A model generated the notes under the pieces. It was not told the origin of the DNA. It made no database searches and worked only from the letters and a program-made list of their open reading frames with translations. The translations under genes were made by a program, and so were the position numbers. A DNA stretch of 64,000 bases, taken from the NCBI RefSeq assembly GCF_032302195.1, contig NZ_CP135275.1:7399001-7463000 (forward strand), in the 5' to 3' direction. Positions 44,749 through 53,187 of this stretch are shown here, piece after piece (positions within the stretch are counted from its first letter, which is position 1; every line of letters begins with the position of its first letter). The DNA is from Paenibacillus sp. MMS20-IR301. Its GTDB lineage: Bacteria; Bacillota; Bacilli; Paenibacillales; Paenibacillaceae.

Positions 44749-44777
44749 GTTTATGAAAGTTTGAAACGGCTATACTA
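44749..44777 (+). promoter_or_regulatory. Candidate sigmaF promoter of lonB
   Basis: GTTTA, 14-bp spacer and GGCTATACTA resemble the sigmaF consensus GywTA-N15-GgnrAnAnTw. In Bacillus subtilis lonB is known to be sigmaF-dependent. The distance to the lonB ATG is about 56 nt. Confidence 0.5.
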
Positions 44778-44833
44778 CCTAGTAGCAGTTAAATATAGGA
44801 TTAGGCAGACGGAAGGAAACAGGAGGGTGTGCT

Positions 44834-46543
44834 ATGGAACTAAGTATACTGCTGATGATCGTGCAGCTCTTTTTCGCGCTGGTCATCGGCGTTTATTTTT
44901 GGAATCTGCTGCGCGGGCAAAAGACAAACAAGACGGCGGTAGACCGGGAATCGCGCAAGGAGCTCGATAAGCTGCGCAAGATGCGGATGATCTCACTGAC
45001 CAAGCCGCTCTCGGAAAAGACCCGTCCGGCCTCTATCGGCGATATCGTCGGCCAGAAGGACGGGCTGCGTGCGCTCAAGGCGGCGCTTTGCAGCGCCAAC
45101 CCGCAGCATGTCATTATCTACGGCCCGCCGGGTGTAGGCAAGACGGCGGCGGCCCGCGTGGTGATGGAGGAAGCGAAGAAAAATGCGCTGTCCCCGTTCA
45201 AGAAGGATGCCAAGTTCACGGAGATTGATGCCACGACTGCACGCTTCGATGAGCGCGGAATTGCTGATCCGCTCATCGGCTCGGTGCATGACCCGATCTA
45301 TCAGGGTGCGGGGGCCATGGGGGTGGCCGGGGTTCCGCAGCCGAAGCCGGGGGCAGTGACCAAGGCGCATGGCGGGATTCTGTTCCTGGATGAGATCGGG
45401 GAGCTGCATCCGATCCAGATGAACAAGCTGCTGAAGGTGCTGGAGGACCGTAAGGTGCTGCTGGAGAGCGCCTACTACAATTCTGAAGACAACAATACAC
45501 CGGCTTACATCCACGACATCTTCCAGAACGGCCTGCCTGCCGATTTCCGGCTGGTCGGGGCAACGACCCGTTCACCGGATGAGATCTCACCGGCGCTGCG
45601 TTCGCGCTGCATGGAGATCTATTTCCGTCCGTTGCTGCCGGAGGAGATTGCGGTCATCACCCGCGATGCCGTGCAGAAGATCGGACTGAAGCCGAGTCCG
45701 GAGGCGGTGGAAGTGGTGAAGCAATATGCCACGAACGGCCGCGAGGCCGTGAATATGATTCAGCTGGCCGCCGGACTGGCCTTGACTGAAGGCCGGGATA
45801 CGCTGAGTGCGGCTGAAGTGGAGTGGGTGGCAGGCAGCAGCCAGCTGCCGTTGCGGGCGGAGCGCAAAGTTCCTTCATCCCCGCAGATCGGCCTCGTCAA
45901 CGGGCTGGCGGTATACGGCCCCGGCATGGGCACCCTGCTTGAGATCGAAGTCTCGGCTGCGCCCGCTGCTAACGGGCAGGGCAGACTGAACATCACTGGT
46001 GTAGTCGATGAAGAGGAGCTGCGCGGAGGCTCGCGGACGACCCGGCGCAAGAGCATGGCCAGAGGGTCCATCGAGAATGTGCTGACCGTGCTGCGCATGA
46101 TGAAGCTGGACCCGGACCGCTATGATCTGCATGTGAACTTCCCCGGCGGTACGCCAATCGACGGCCCGTCAGCAGGGGTGGCTATGGCGGTGGCGATTGT
46201 CTCCGCCATCCGCCAGCTGCCGGTCGACAACACCGTGGCGATCACGGGGGAGATCGGCATCCACGGCCGGGTGAAGCCGGTCGGCGGCGTTGTCGCCAAG
46301 GTGGAGGCCGCCTTCCAGGCCGGCGCCACCACCGTGCTTATCCCGAGGGAGAACTGGCAGTCGCTGTTCGCCGACCTCGGCCAGCTGCGGGTCATCCCCG
46401 TGGATAACGTGGAGGAGGTCTTCCGCCACCTGTTCGGCACAGGCACCGCAGACATAAGGCTGCCTGCGGTATCCGGCGAGACCTTCTCTTCGCCGCCTTC
46501 GCTGCTGAAGGCGGATGCTTCGGGGGAGATCTTGGGCGGGTAG
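44834..46543 (+). CDS. lonB: Sporulation ATP-dependent protease LonB
   Basis: A 569-residue LonB. A N-terminal membrane helix (MELSILLMIVQLFFALVIGVYF) is followed by an AAA+ domain with Walker [11 protein letters not shown] (about 97), Walker B LFLDEIGEL and a C-terminal Lon protease domain: catalytic Ser in DGPSAGVAM (about 447) and Lys in GGVVAKVEAA. LonB localises to the forespore. AGGAGGG precedes the ATG. Confidence 0.93.
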   Translation: MELSILLMIVQLFFALVIGVYFWNLLRGQKTNKTAVDRESRKELDKLRKMRMISLTKPLSEKTRPASIGDIVGQKDGLRALKAALCSANPQHVIIYGPPGVGKTAAARVVMEEAKKNALSPFKKDAKFTEIDATTARFDERGIADPLIGSVHDPIYQGAGAMGVAGVPQPKPGAVTKAHGGILFLDEIGELHPIQMNKLLKVLEDRKVLLESAYYNSEDNNTPAYIHDIFQNGLPADFRLVGATTRSPDEISPALRSRCMEIYFRPLLPEEIAVITRDAVQKIGLKPSPEAVEVVKQYATNGREAVNMIQLAAGLALTEGRDTLSAAEVEWVAGSSQLPLRAERKVPSSPQIGLVNGLAVYGPGMGTLLEIEVSAAPAANGQGRLNITGVVDEEELRGGSRTTRRKSMARGSIENVLTVLRMMKLDPDRYDLHVNFPGGTPIDGPSAGVAMAVAIVSAIRQLPVDNTVAITGEIGIHGRVKPVGGVVAKVEAAFQAGATTVLIPRENWQSLFADLGQLRVIPVDNVEEVFRHLFGTGTADIRLPAVSGETFSSPPSLLKADASGEILGG

Positions 46544-46548
46544 AGCTG

Positions 46549-46586
46549 TTGGAGGCACCTCCCCGGGATTGGGGAGGTGTCTCCAA
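46549..46586 (+). terminator. Hairpin after lonB, at the intron insertion point
   Basis: TTGGAGGCACCTCCCC pairs with GGGGAGGTGTCTCCAA (one G-U) around GGGATT. The T-tract expected after a terminator is missing: the group II intron remnant starts 2 nt after the stem. Confidence 0.75.
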
Positions 46587-46587
46587 T

Positions 46588-47040
46588 GTGTGCGCCTGGC
46601 ATGGGCGATAACTTGGCGCTGAAAGTCCGCTACAGGCTTGGCAGCAGGAGCTGTTTGCCAAAGGCAAGGGTGTCCGCCGCGAGGCGGAATCAGAAGGAAG
46701 CCTGAGGAAAAACCTCGGTCTAACGAACAAAAATCACATACAAGGCATACTGGGATGGACGAGCTTGCATATCAAAGCGAAGTCCATTACCGCCTAATCG
46801 GTATACAGACGACATCGTGATACTAGCGAAAAGCAACGGGCAGCGACACGGCATCTAGAATCCTGCCGGAAGTATCTGGAGAACAAACTAAGACTCCAGA
46901 TGAATCCCCAGAAGAGTAAGGTTGTGAGCGTAAAAGCGCGGAAGAATTTCAAGTTTCTTGGCTTTGCTCTGGGCAAGAATGGAAAGGGGCTGTATATTCG
47001 CGCCGATAGACAATCCCTTGCCAAAGCAACAGTTGAAATT
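46588..47040 (+). mobile_element. Group II intron remnant with broken reverse-transcriptase fragment
   Basis: It begins GTGTGCGCC, matching group II intron 5' ends, followed by CTGAAAGTCC and CCGCGAGGCGG-type domain I sequence up to about 46780. Then a fragment of the intron-encoded protein appears: YTDDIVILAKS (46802-46834, the YxDD reverse-transcriptase box). After a 1-nt frameshift near 46834 it continues as SCRKYLENKLRLQMNPQKSK and KFLGFALGKNGKGLYIRA in another frame. The N-terminal part of the reverse transcriptase, the X/endonuclease region and domains V-VI are absent, so the element is dead. It is placed directly after the lonB hairpin, the site type preferred by group IIC introns. Confidence 0.75.
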
Positions 47041-47046
47041 ACTGGA

Positions 47047-47080
47047 AATAAGAACCTATCAACTGTGATAGGTTCTTATT
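47047..47080. terminator. Hairpin at the 3' end of the acyltransferase gene
   Basis: AATAAGAACCTATCA and TGATAGGTTCTTATT, 15-bp perfect arms around ACTG. On the plus strand a GTTTCTTCCTTTTT tract follows. The acyltransferase stop codon lies within it. Confidence 0.75.
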
Positions 47081-48213
47081 GTTTCTTCCTTTTTACTGCT
47101 ATTAATTCCATTTAGGACAGAAAATAATCGTTCTCTAAGCCAATTCGATAGCCGTTTTTCTAAAAATTCATAAGATATCGCTGCAAAAACTATACTTAAT
47201 GCTGTCAAAAATAAGATATAAGGCATTCCTTGGAGTGCGACTTGTAAGGGTTCGTATTCCCAGGCGATATTTGCAATTGGATGCACTATGATCGGGTGCA
47301 CCAGATAAAGAGAGTAGGATATATTACCAAGCCACACTAAAACAGGAGGTATTTTGAATTCAAGGGTTTTGCTTGTTATCGCCAGTGTAGAAAATAAGAA
47401 GATGTAAGAAAAACCCCAATTTAAGATTCCGTAACCTGGTCTAAAGCCGCCAAGAAGCATCCAAGCAGTAAAAGAAGTAGTTAGCATAACCAAAAGCCAA
47501 CAAATTTGTTTGTTTCTGATTTTAAAAGGGGATAAGTAAAGCAAGCCGATAATAACGCCAGCAACGAATTCCCAAATAAGTGGTGATGACATCAGATTAA
47601 TGTATCCCTGAAAACCATAGTAATGCTTTGAATCGAAGGAGATGGCTCCTGTAAAAGAAGGTATGATTAATAATGTAGTGGCCACCCAACCAAAAAAGAC
47701 AGCCCAACGAAATCGACCAAATAATAAACAAAGTGCAAAAAACACATAGAAATATACCTCGTAGTTTAGAGTCCAACCTGTATGTAGTACAGAACCCCCC
47801 CAAAAAGGGGCATCTGCTTTAGAGGTTATAAGTGGTACAAAAAGCAGTGTCTTTACCATATCGGTTACTGAAGGATTGACATCTACTCGGTTAATAATGG
47901 CAGCACTTAAGGCCATTGCAGGCAAGTAAATTATTGTCAATATAGCGTAAGTCGGCCATAGCCTAGCAAATCGTTTGATTAAGAATTTAAAAAAGTATAT
48001 AAATGAGCTGTCATTCTTTGTCGTTGTAATGACCATAATAAATCCGCTAAGGATAAAGAAAATATCAACACCAGATGAAGCAGCGGAGAAAAACCATTGT
48101 GTAAATGGAGATTGTTCAGGCAGATGGCCTTTGGCGTGGAAAATTGTAACAGCCACAGCAGCTAAGCCACGGAGCATTTGAATGAATTGAATTTTTTTTT
48201 GATCATTTACCAT
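47059..48213 (-). CDS. Acyltransferase 3 family membrane protein (OafA/YrhL type)
   Basis: A 384-residue protein with about ten hydrophobic segments. The N-terminal IQFIQMLRGLAAVAVTIFHAKG holds the catalytic-type histidine (RGLAAVAVxxFH), and SGVDIFFILSGFIM and SYSLYLVHPIIV are family hallmarks. Such enzymes O-acetylate or O-succinylate extracellular glycans. GGAAAGGA stands before the ATG. The gene is clearly AT-richer than lonB and lonA, which it separates together with the intron remnant. Confidence 0.85.
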   Translation of the reverse strand: MVNDQKKIQFIQMLRGLAAVAVTIFHAKGHLPEQSPFTQWFFSAASSGVDIFFILSGFIMVITTTKNDSSFIYFFKFLIKRFARLWPTYAILTIIYLPAMALSAAIINRVDVNPSVTDMVKTLLFVPLITSKADAPFWGGSVLHTGWTLNYEVYFYVFFALCLLFGRFRWAVFFGWVATTLLIIPSFTGAISFDSKHYYGFQGYINLMSSPLIWEFVAGVIIGLLYLSPFKIRNKQICWLLVMLTTSFTAWMLLGGFRPGYGILNWGFSYIFLFSTLAITSKTLEFKIPPVLVWLGNISYSLYLVHPIIVHPIANIAWEYEPLQVALQGMPYILFLTALSIVFAAISYEFLEKRLSNWLRERLFSVLNGINSSKKEETIRTYHS

Positions 48214-48261
48214 TATGAAAAATCCTTTCCTTTGCGAAAAAAGAGTTTAAGAGTCAAAAAA

Positions 48262-48290
48262 ATTATAAGTTTATATGCAGGAATAGGCAA
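48262..48290 (-). promoter_or_regulatory. SigmaA-type promoter of the acyltransferase gene
   Basis: On the minus strand TTGCCT, 17-bp spacer, TATAAT, 49 nt upstream of the ATG. The gap from 48214 to 48536 (about 320 nt) holds this promoter, the lonA promoter and otherwise no recognised feature. Confidence 0.75.
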
Positions 48291-48461
48291 ATAGAATTTG
48301 TTTTATTGAATAGGTAAGCCATTTCCCAACTGCAACTGGCATAGTACACCAAACTATAGCAAATACTAAAGTGCGTCCGTGCATTTTATGCTGCCATTCC
48401 ACAGCTCAATCACAAAACATTGGCAGGACTCTGAATTACAAATGCATCTGCACACACCCTG

Positions 48462-48491
48462 TTGGTGTTTTCAACCCGCTTTTGTTAAAAT
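48462..48491 (+). promoter_or_regulatory. SigmaA-type promoter of lonA
   Basis: TTGGTG, 18-bp spacer, TAAAAT (48486-48491), 45 nt before the lonA ATG. No CIRCE or CtsR operator was recognised. Confidence 0.55.
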
Positions 48492-48536
48492 GAATGCATA
48501 TGACACTACTTATGAACCATGGGAGGTGCGAAAGCG

Positions 48537-50924
48537 ATGATACAAAGCAAATCCAAAGGTCGTCGTTTTCCTTTATTACCGCTTAGAGGTCTTCTTGTAT
48601 ACCCCAGTATGGTTCTGCATCTGGACGTAGGCCGCGAGAAGTCAGTCCGGGCACTAGAGAAAGCTATGGTCGAAGATAACCTGATTCTCCTCTGCTCCCA
48701 GTCGGAAGTGAATATAGAGGAGCCGGGACAAGAAGATATTTTTCGGATCGGTACGGTTGCGAATGTGCGGCAGATGCTCAAGCTTCCTAACGGCACCATC
48801 CGTGTGCTGGTGGAAGGCGTAGAACGGGCCGAGATTATTCATTATACGGATAACGAAGAGTTCTATGAGGTGATGGCGCGTGAGCTGCCGGAGCAGGAGG
48901 ATGTGGATCAGGAGAGCGATGCGCTGATGCGCACCGTCCTGAGTCAATTCGAGCACTACATCACCTTGTCGAAGAAGGTAACTCCCGAGACGCTCGCTGC
49001 GGTCTCCGATATTGAAGAGCCGGGCCGGCTGGCCGATGTCATCACCAGTCACCTGGCACTGAAGATTAAGGACAAACAGGAGATCCTGGAGACCATCGAT
49101 GTCAGCAAACGCCTGGAGAAGCTGCTCGATATCCTCAACAATGAGCGCGAGGTGCTGGAGCTGGAACGCAAGATCAGCCAGCGTGTGAAGAAGCAGATGG
49201 AGAAGACCCAGAAGGAGTATTACCTGCGCGAACAGATGAAAGCGATCCAGAAGGAGCTTGGCGAGAAGGAAGGCCGGGCAGGAGAAGCCGATGAGCTGCG
49301 CGCCCAGATGGAAGAGAAGAATCTGCCGGAACGGGTGCAGGAGAAGATTGAGAAGGAAATCGACCGTCTGGAGAAAATGCCGGCAAGCTCGGCGGAAGGA
49401 AGCGTCATCCGCAACTATGTGGATTGGCTGCTTGGCCTGCCTTGGAGCGAGGCTACGGAAGATGATCTGGATATCAAGAAGGCGGAGCAGGTGCTGGATG
49501 CCGATCACTATGGCCTTGAGAAGCCGAAGGAACGCGTGCTGGAATATCTCGCTGTCCAGAAGCTGGTCAAAGGTCTGAAGGGTCCGATTCTCTGTCTGGT
49601 TGGCCCTCCGGGTGTCGGCAAAACCTCGCTCGCCCGCTCTATCGCCCGCTCCCTGAACCGCAAGTTCGTCCGCATTTCACTCGGCGGCGTGCGGGATGAG
49701 GCGGAGATCCGCGGACACCGCCGGACTTATGTCGGGGCCATGCCGGGACGAATCATCCAGGGGATGAAGACAGCAGGCAGCGTCAATCCGGTCTTCCTGC
49801 TGGATGAGATCGACAAGATGGCAGCCGATTTCCGCGGCGACCCGTCAGCAGCGCTGCTGGAGGTGCTTGATCCGGAACAGAACAATACGTTCAGCGATCA
49901 TTTTGTAGAGCTGCCGTTTGATCTGTCGAATGTCATGTTCGTCACTACGGCGAATGCCGTGCACAACATTCCGCGCCCGCTGCTGGACCGGATGGAGATG
50001 CTGTTCATTCCCGGCTATACGGAGCTTGAGAAGCTGCAGATTGCCAGCCGTTACCTGCTGCCGAAGCAGCGTAAGAATCACGGTCTTGAAGAGGAACAGT
50101 TATCCATTGAAGAGGATAGCCTGCTGAAGATTGTCCGCGAGTACACCCGGGAATCGGGAGTGCGCAGCCTGGAGCAGCAGATTGCCGCCCTCTGCCGCAA
50201 AGCCGCCAAGCAGATTGTCTCGGAAGAGAAGGAGCGGGTCAGCATTCTGCCGGATGAGATCAAGGATTATCTCGGTATCTCCAAATACCGTTATGGTATG
50301 GCGGAGCTGGAGGATCAGATCGGTACCGTAACCGGACTGGCTTGGACCGAGGTCGGCGGCGATACGCTGCTGATTGAAGTGACGGTTGTCCAGGGTACCG
50401 GGAAGCTGACGCTGACCGGACAGTTGGGCGATGTGATGAAGGAATCGGCACAAGCCGCCTTCAGCTACACCCGTTCGAAGGCGGAGGAGCTGGGGCTGGC
50501 GCCGGACTTCCACGAGAAGAACGACATTCATATCCACATTCCCGAAGGAGCTATTCCGAAGGATGGCCCGTCGGCAGGTATCACGATTGCTACCGCCCTG
50601 ATCTCTGCTCTGACGAAGCGTTATGTATCGAAGGATGTGGCGATGACCGGTGAGATTACACTGCGCGGACGTGTGCTGCCGATCGGGGGCCTCAAGGAGA
50701 AATCCCTGGCTGCCCACCGTGCCGGCTACAAGAAGATTCTCCTGCCTAAGGACAACGAGCGTGACCTGAAGGATATTCCGGAAAGTGTCCGGAATGATGT
50801 GGAATTCGTGCCGGTAGCCCATATGGACCAGGTGCTGAAGCATGCGCTGGTGGAACCTTTTGAGAGCAGAAGCACCCGAACAGATAACGAAATAAGCATT
50901 GAAGCGCCAAGTAGTGTGCATTAG
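48537..50924 (+). CDS. lonA: ATP-dependent protease LonA
   Basis: A 795-residue Lon protease with N-terminal substrate domain, AAA+ module (Walker [10 protein letters not shown], about 355; Walker B LLDEIDKM) and protease domain with Ser in DGPSAG (about 676) and Lys in [13 protein letters not shown] 48537 is chosen because GGGAGGTG lies 8 nt upstream; an earlier ATG (48519) overlaps this site. It degrades misfolded and regulatory proteins. Confidence 0.95.
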   Translation: MIQSKSKGRRFPLLPLRGLLVYPSMVLHLDVGREKSVRALEKAMVEDNLILLCSQSEVNIEEPGQEDIFRIGTVANVRQMLKLPNGTIRVLVEGVERAEIIHYTDNEEFYEVMARELPEQEDVDQESDALMRTVLSQFEHYITLSKKVTPETLAAVSDIEEPGRLADVITSHLALKIKDKQEILETIDVSKRLEKLLDILNNEREVLELERKISQRVKKQMEKTQKEYYLREQMKAIQKELGEKEGRAGEADELRAQMEEKNLPERVQEKIEKEIDRLEKMPASSAEGSVIRNYVDWLLGLPWSEATEDDLDIKKAEQVLDADHYGLEKPKERVLEYLAVQKLVKGLKGPILCLVGPPGVGKTSLARSIARSLNRKFVRISLGGVRDEAEIRGHRRTYVGAMPGRIIQGMKTAGSVNPVFLLDEIDKMAADFRGDPSAALLEVLDPEQNNTFSDHFVELPFDLSNVMFVTTANAVHNIPRPLLDRMEMLFIPGYTELEKLQIASRYLLPKQRKNHGLEEEQLSIEEDSLLKIVREYTRESGVRSLEQQIAALCRKAAKQIVSEEKERVSILPDEIKDYLGISKYRYGMAELEDQIGTVTGLAWTEVGGDTLLIEVTVVQGTGKLTLTGQLGDVMKESAQAAFSYTRSKAEELGLAPDFHEKNDIHIHIPEGAIPKDGPSAGITIATALISALTKRYVSKDVAMTGEITLRGRVLPIGGLKEKSLAAHRAGYKKILLPKDNERDLKDIPESVRNDVEFVPVAHMDQVLKHALVEPFESRSTRTDNEISIEAPSSVH

Positions 50925-50936
50925 AAAGGAAGTCTT

Positions 50937-51602
50937 ATGAAAGTTAATAACGCCGAATTTGTGATTAGTGCCGTTGGCCCTGATCAATACCCTGTGGATG
51001 CCTTGCCGGAGATTGCTCTGGCAGGGCGCTCCAATGTAGGGAAGTCCTCACTGATCAACCGCATGATTAACCGCAAGAATCTCGCCCGCACCAGCTCTAC
51101 GCCGGGGAAGACGCAGCATATGAACTATTACCGGGTGAATGAGAGTATGTATTTCGTCGATTTCCCGGGTTACGGATATGCCAAAGTATCCAAGACACAA
51201 CGCGCTTCCTGGGGTAAAATGGTAGAGAAGTACATGGCTGAGCGCGAAACGCTCAAGATGGTACTTCTGGTGGTAGACCTGCGCCATCCGCCGACCGGCA
51301 ACGACAAGATGATGTTCGACTGGCTGAAGCATTACGATCTTCCGCTCTGTGTAGTGGCAACGAAGGCAGACAAAATTCCGAAGACCCGCTGGCCGAAGCA
51401 TATCAAAGTTATGAAGCAGGAGCTCGGCGTATTGCCGGGGGACAGCTTCATCGCGTATTCTTCGGAAATCGGGCTCGGCAAAGATGAACTATGGGAACTT
51501 ATCGACAGACATACTCTACCTACCGAAGAAGAGCTTCCGGCAGAACCGGATGATCAGATTTCCGGGGATGAACCGCTGCAAGAAGAGCCTTCTGAGGCTT
51601 AA
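50937..51602 (+). CDS. ysxC: Ribosome biogenesis GTPase YsxC/EngB
   Basis: A 221-residue GTPase with G1 GRSNVGKSS (about 30), G3 DFPGYG, and G4 TKAD motifs. It is needed for late 50S assembly. It starts 12 nt after lonA, with AAAGGAAG upstream, matching the lonA-ysxC order in Bacilli. A acidic C-terminal tail ([20 protein letters not shown]) is extra. Confidence 0.93.
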   Translation: MKVNNAEFVISAVGPDQYPVDALPEIALAGRSNVGKSSLINRMINRKNLARTSSTPGKTQHMNYYRVNESMYFVDFPGYGYAKVSKTQRASWGKMVEKYMAERETLKMVLLVVDLRHPPTGNDKMMFDWLKHYDLPLCVVATKADKIPKTRWPKHIKVMKQELGVLPGDSFIAYSSEIGLGKDELWELIDRHTLPTEEELPAEPDDQISGDEPLQEEPSEA

Positions 51603-51624
51603 GGGGTTGTCAGAGAATTGAGGG

Positions 51625-52218
51625 ATGAATATGGCTCAGCGTCTGGCTATGGAATATGTAAATGTAACGATGCAAATGACCGAATTTCAGCTGAACCAGT
51701 TTCTGCTTAGTGCCGATACCAGCTATATCAGTCACCGCGTGAAGATTCTGGGTGCGGGTGAACAGGAGATTGTGCTGGAGGAGGCCGGGGGCGAGGAGGT
51801 TCATTTGTCTTTTGAACGCAAAGGCGGCATCTATATTGGTTCCTTGTCCTGCAGGGTAGTGAATCCTCATCTGATTAATATGATCCGCAAGCTGTTCTTT
51901 ACATATAAAGGTACGGGAACGGTGAACCGGATCTACAAAGACCTGACCATGATGTATTACTATGAAGGAGGCTCCGTGCGCCGGATCTCGGAGGTGAGGC
52001 CTGGCGGCACGAAGCTGATCTATGAGCATAAATATTCATTAGTAGAGATGATGTCCTTATTCAAGCTTCAGACTGTAGAACAGGAAATCGAACTTATCCA
52101 TCAGAAGATTAATAGTTTGCTGGATCTGCGTAATACTTGCCGTCATGAAGCGGCTATCCGGGAAGTCGATGACGAGCTCGCCAAGGCCGCTGCCAGGCTC
52201 TTTCAATTAGAGGCTTAG
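51625..52218 (+). CDS. Conserved hypothetical protein downstream of ysxC
   Basis: A 197-residue soluble protein with alternating strand segments (VHLSFERKGGIYIGSLSCRV) and a C-terminal helical pair (YSLVEMMSLFKLQTVEQEIE). I recognise no family. GAGGG precedes the ATG (a second ATG follows two codons later). A terminator follows. Confidence 0.55.
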   Translation: MNMAQRLAMEYVNVTMQMTEFQLNQFLLSADTSYISHRVKILGAGEQEIVLEEAGGEEVHLSFERKGGIYIGSLSCRVVNPHLINMIRKLFFTYKGTGTVNRIYKDLTMMYYYEGGSVRRISEVRPGGTKLIYEHKYSLVEMMSLFKLQTVEQEIELIHQKINSLLDLRNTCRHEAAIREVDDELAKAAARLFQLEA

Positions 52219-52239
52219 GGATTAATATTTTAAAATTTA

Positions 52240-52274
52240 GCAATCATTTCCTAGTGAAATGGTTGCATTTTTTT
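52240..52274 (+). terminator. Terminator before the phosphatase gene
   Basis: GCAATCATTTC pairs with GAAATGGTTGC (one G-U) around CTAGT, then ATTTTTTT. It separates the ysxC unit from the polysaccharide-control genes. Confidence 0.85.
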
Positions 52275-52319
52275 GCGAAATCTATACATATCCTCTCGAA
52301 AAGGACCGATAAACTTAAT

Positions 52320-53102
52320 ATGATCGATATCCACAGTCACATTCTACCCTTCATGGATGACGGAGCCGCTGATCTTACGGCCGCTCTCGCCATGGCGCAA
52401 GACGCCAATAACGACGGAATCACTACGGTAGTAGCCACGCCGCATCATGCCAACGGAGTCTATATGAATCCGGCCGGAGGGATTATCCCGGCTGTGCAGA
52501 TGCTGAATGACAAGCTGCGTGAGGCCGGCAATCCGCTTCAGGTCCTTGCGGGACAGGAGATCCGCCTGTACGGGGATTTGCTGGATGATCTGGAACGGGG
52601 CGAGCTTCTCACCCTGGCGGGCTCCAGATACATTTTGCTGGAGATGCCTTCATCACGCGTTCCGCGCAATATGGAGGAGGTCTGCCATGAGCTGATTATT
52701 CAGGGCTATGTACCGGTGATTGCCCATCCGGAGCGCAATGCGGAGATTGCGGGCGATCCGGCCAAGCTGGAGCGGCTGATTGAGCTTGGAGCACTCGGGC
52801 AGCTGACAGCACAGAGCCTTGCCGGTACATTCGGGAGCAAGCTGCAGAAGCTGTCGATGGATTTGTGCCGGCGGGGGACTATACAGGTAATTGCATCCGA
52901 TGCGCATGATTCCGTGAATCGTCCGTTCAAGTTAAGCGAAGCCTACGAAGTCGTGAAGAAAGAATGGGGTGCGACAGCGTTCGACGTATTCCTACAAAAC
53001 GCGCAAAATATCACTAGGAATAACGAGGTAATTCGAGCAATTCCTCTACAAACGAAGACGCAACTTCATAAATTGTTCGGTTTTTTTTCTCGTAAGGGGT
53101 GA
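52320..53102 (+). CDS. PHP-family tyrosine-protein phosphatase (CpsB/YwqE type)
   Basis: About 260 residues starting MIDIHSHILPFMDDGA, with PHP metal ligands HxH, VVATPHHA, AHPERN and SDAHD. CpsB/YwqE enzymes dephosphorylate BY-kinases. The start is ATG 52320, since the longer frame begins inside the terminator. The matching kinase modulator and kinase genes lie about 2 kb downstream, beyond an SLH gene. Confidence 0.88.
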   Translation: MIDIHSHILPFMDDGAADLTAALAMAQDANNDGITTVVATPHHANGVYMNPAGGIIPAVQMLNDKLREAGNPLQVLAGQEIRLYGDLLDDLERGELLTLAGSRYILLEMPSSRVPRNMEEVCHELIIQGYVPVIAHPERNAEIAGDPAKLERLIELGALGQLTAQSLAGTFGSKLQKLSMDLCRRGTIQVIASDAHDSVNRPFKLSEAYEVVKKEWGATAFDVFLQNAQNITRNNEVIRAIPLQTKTQLHKLFGFFSRKG

Positions 53103-53187
53103 TCTTCCTATTCTTTAATGGTAGAATGGGTATTACTGGGTTATTGCTATTAATCTATAAAAATACATACAAAGAGGTGGATGACAA

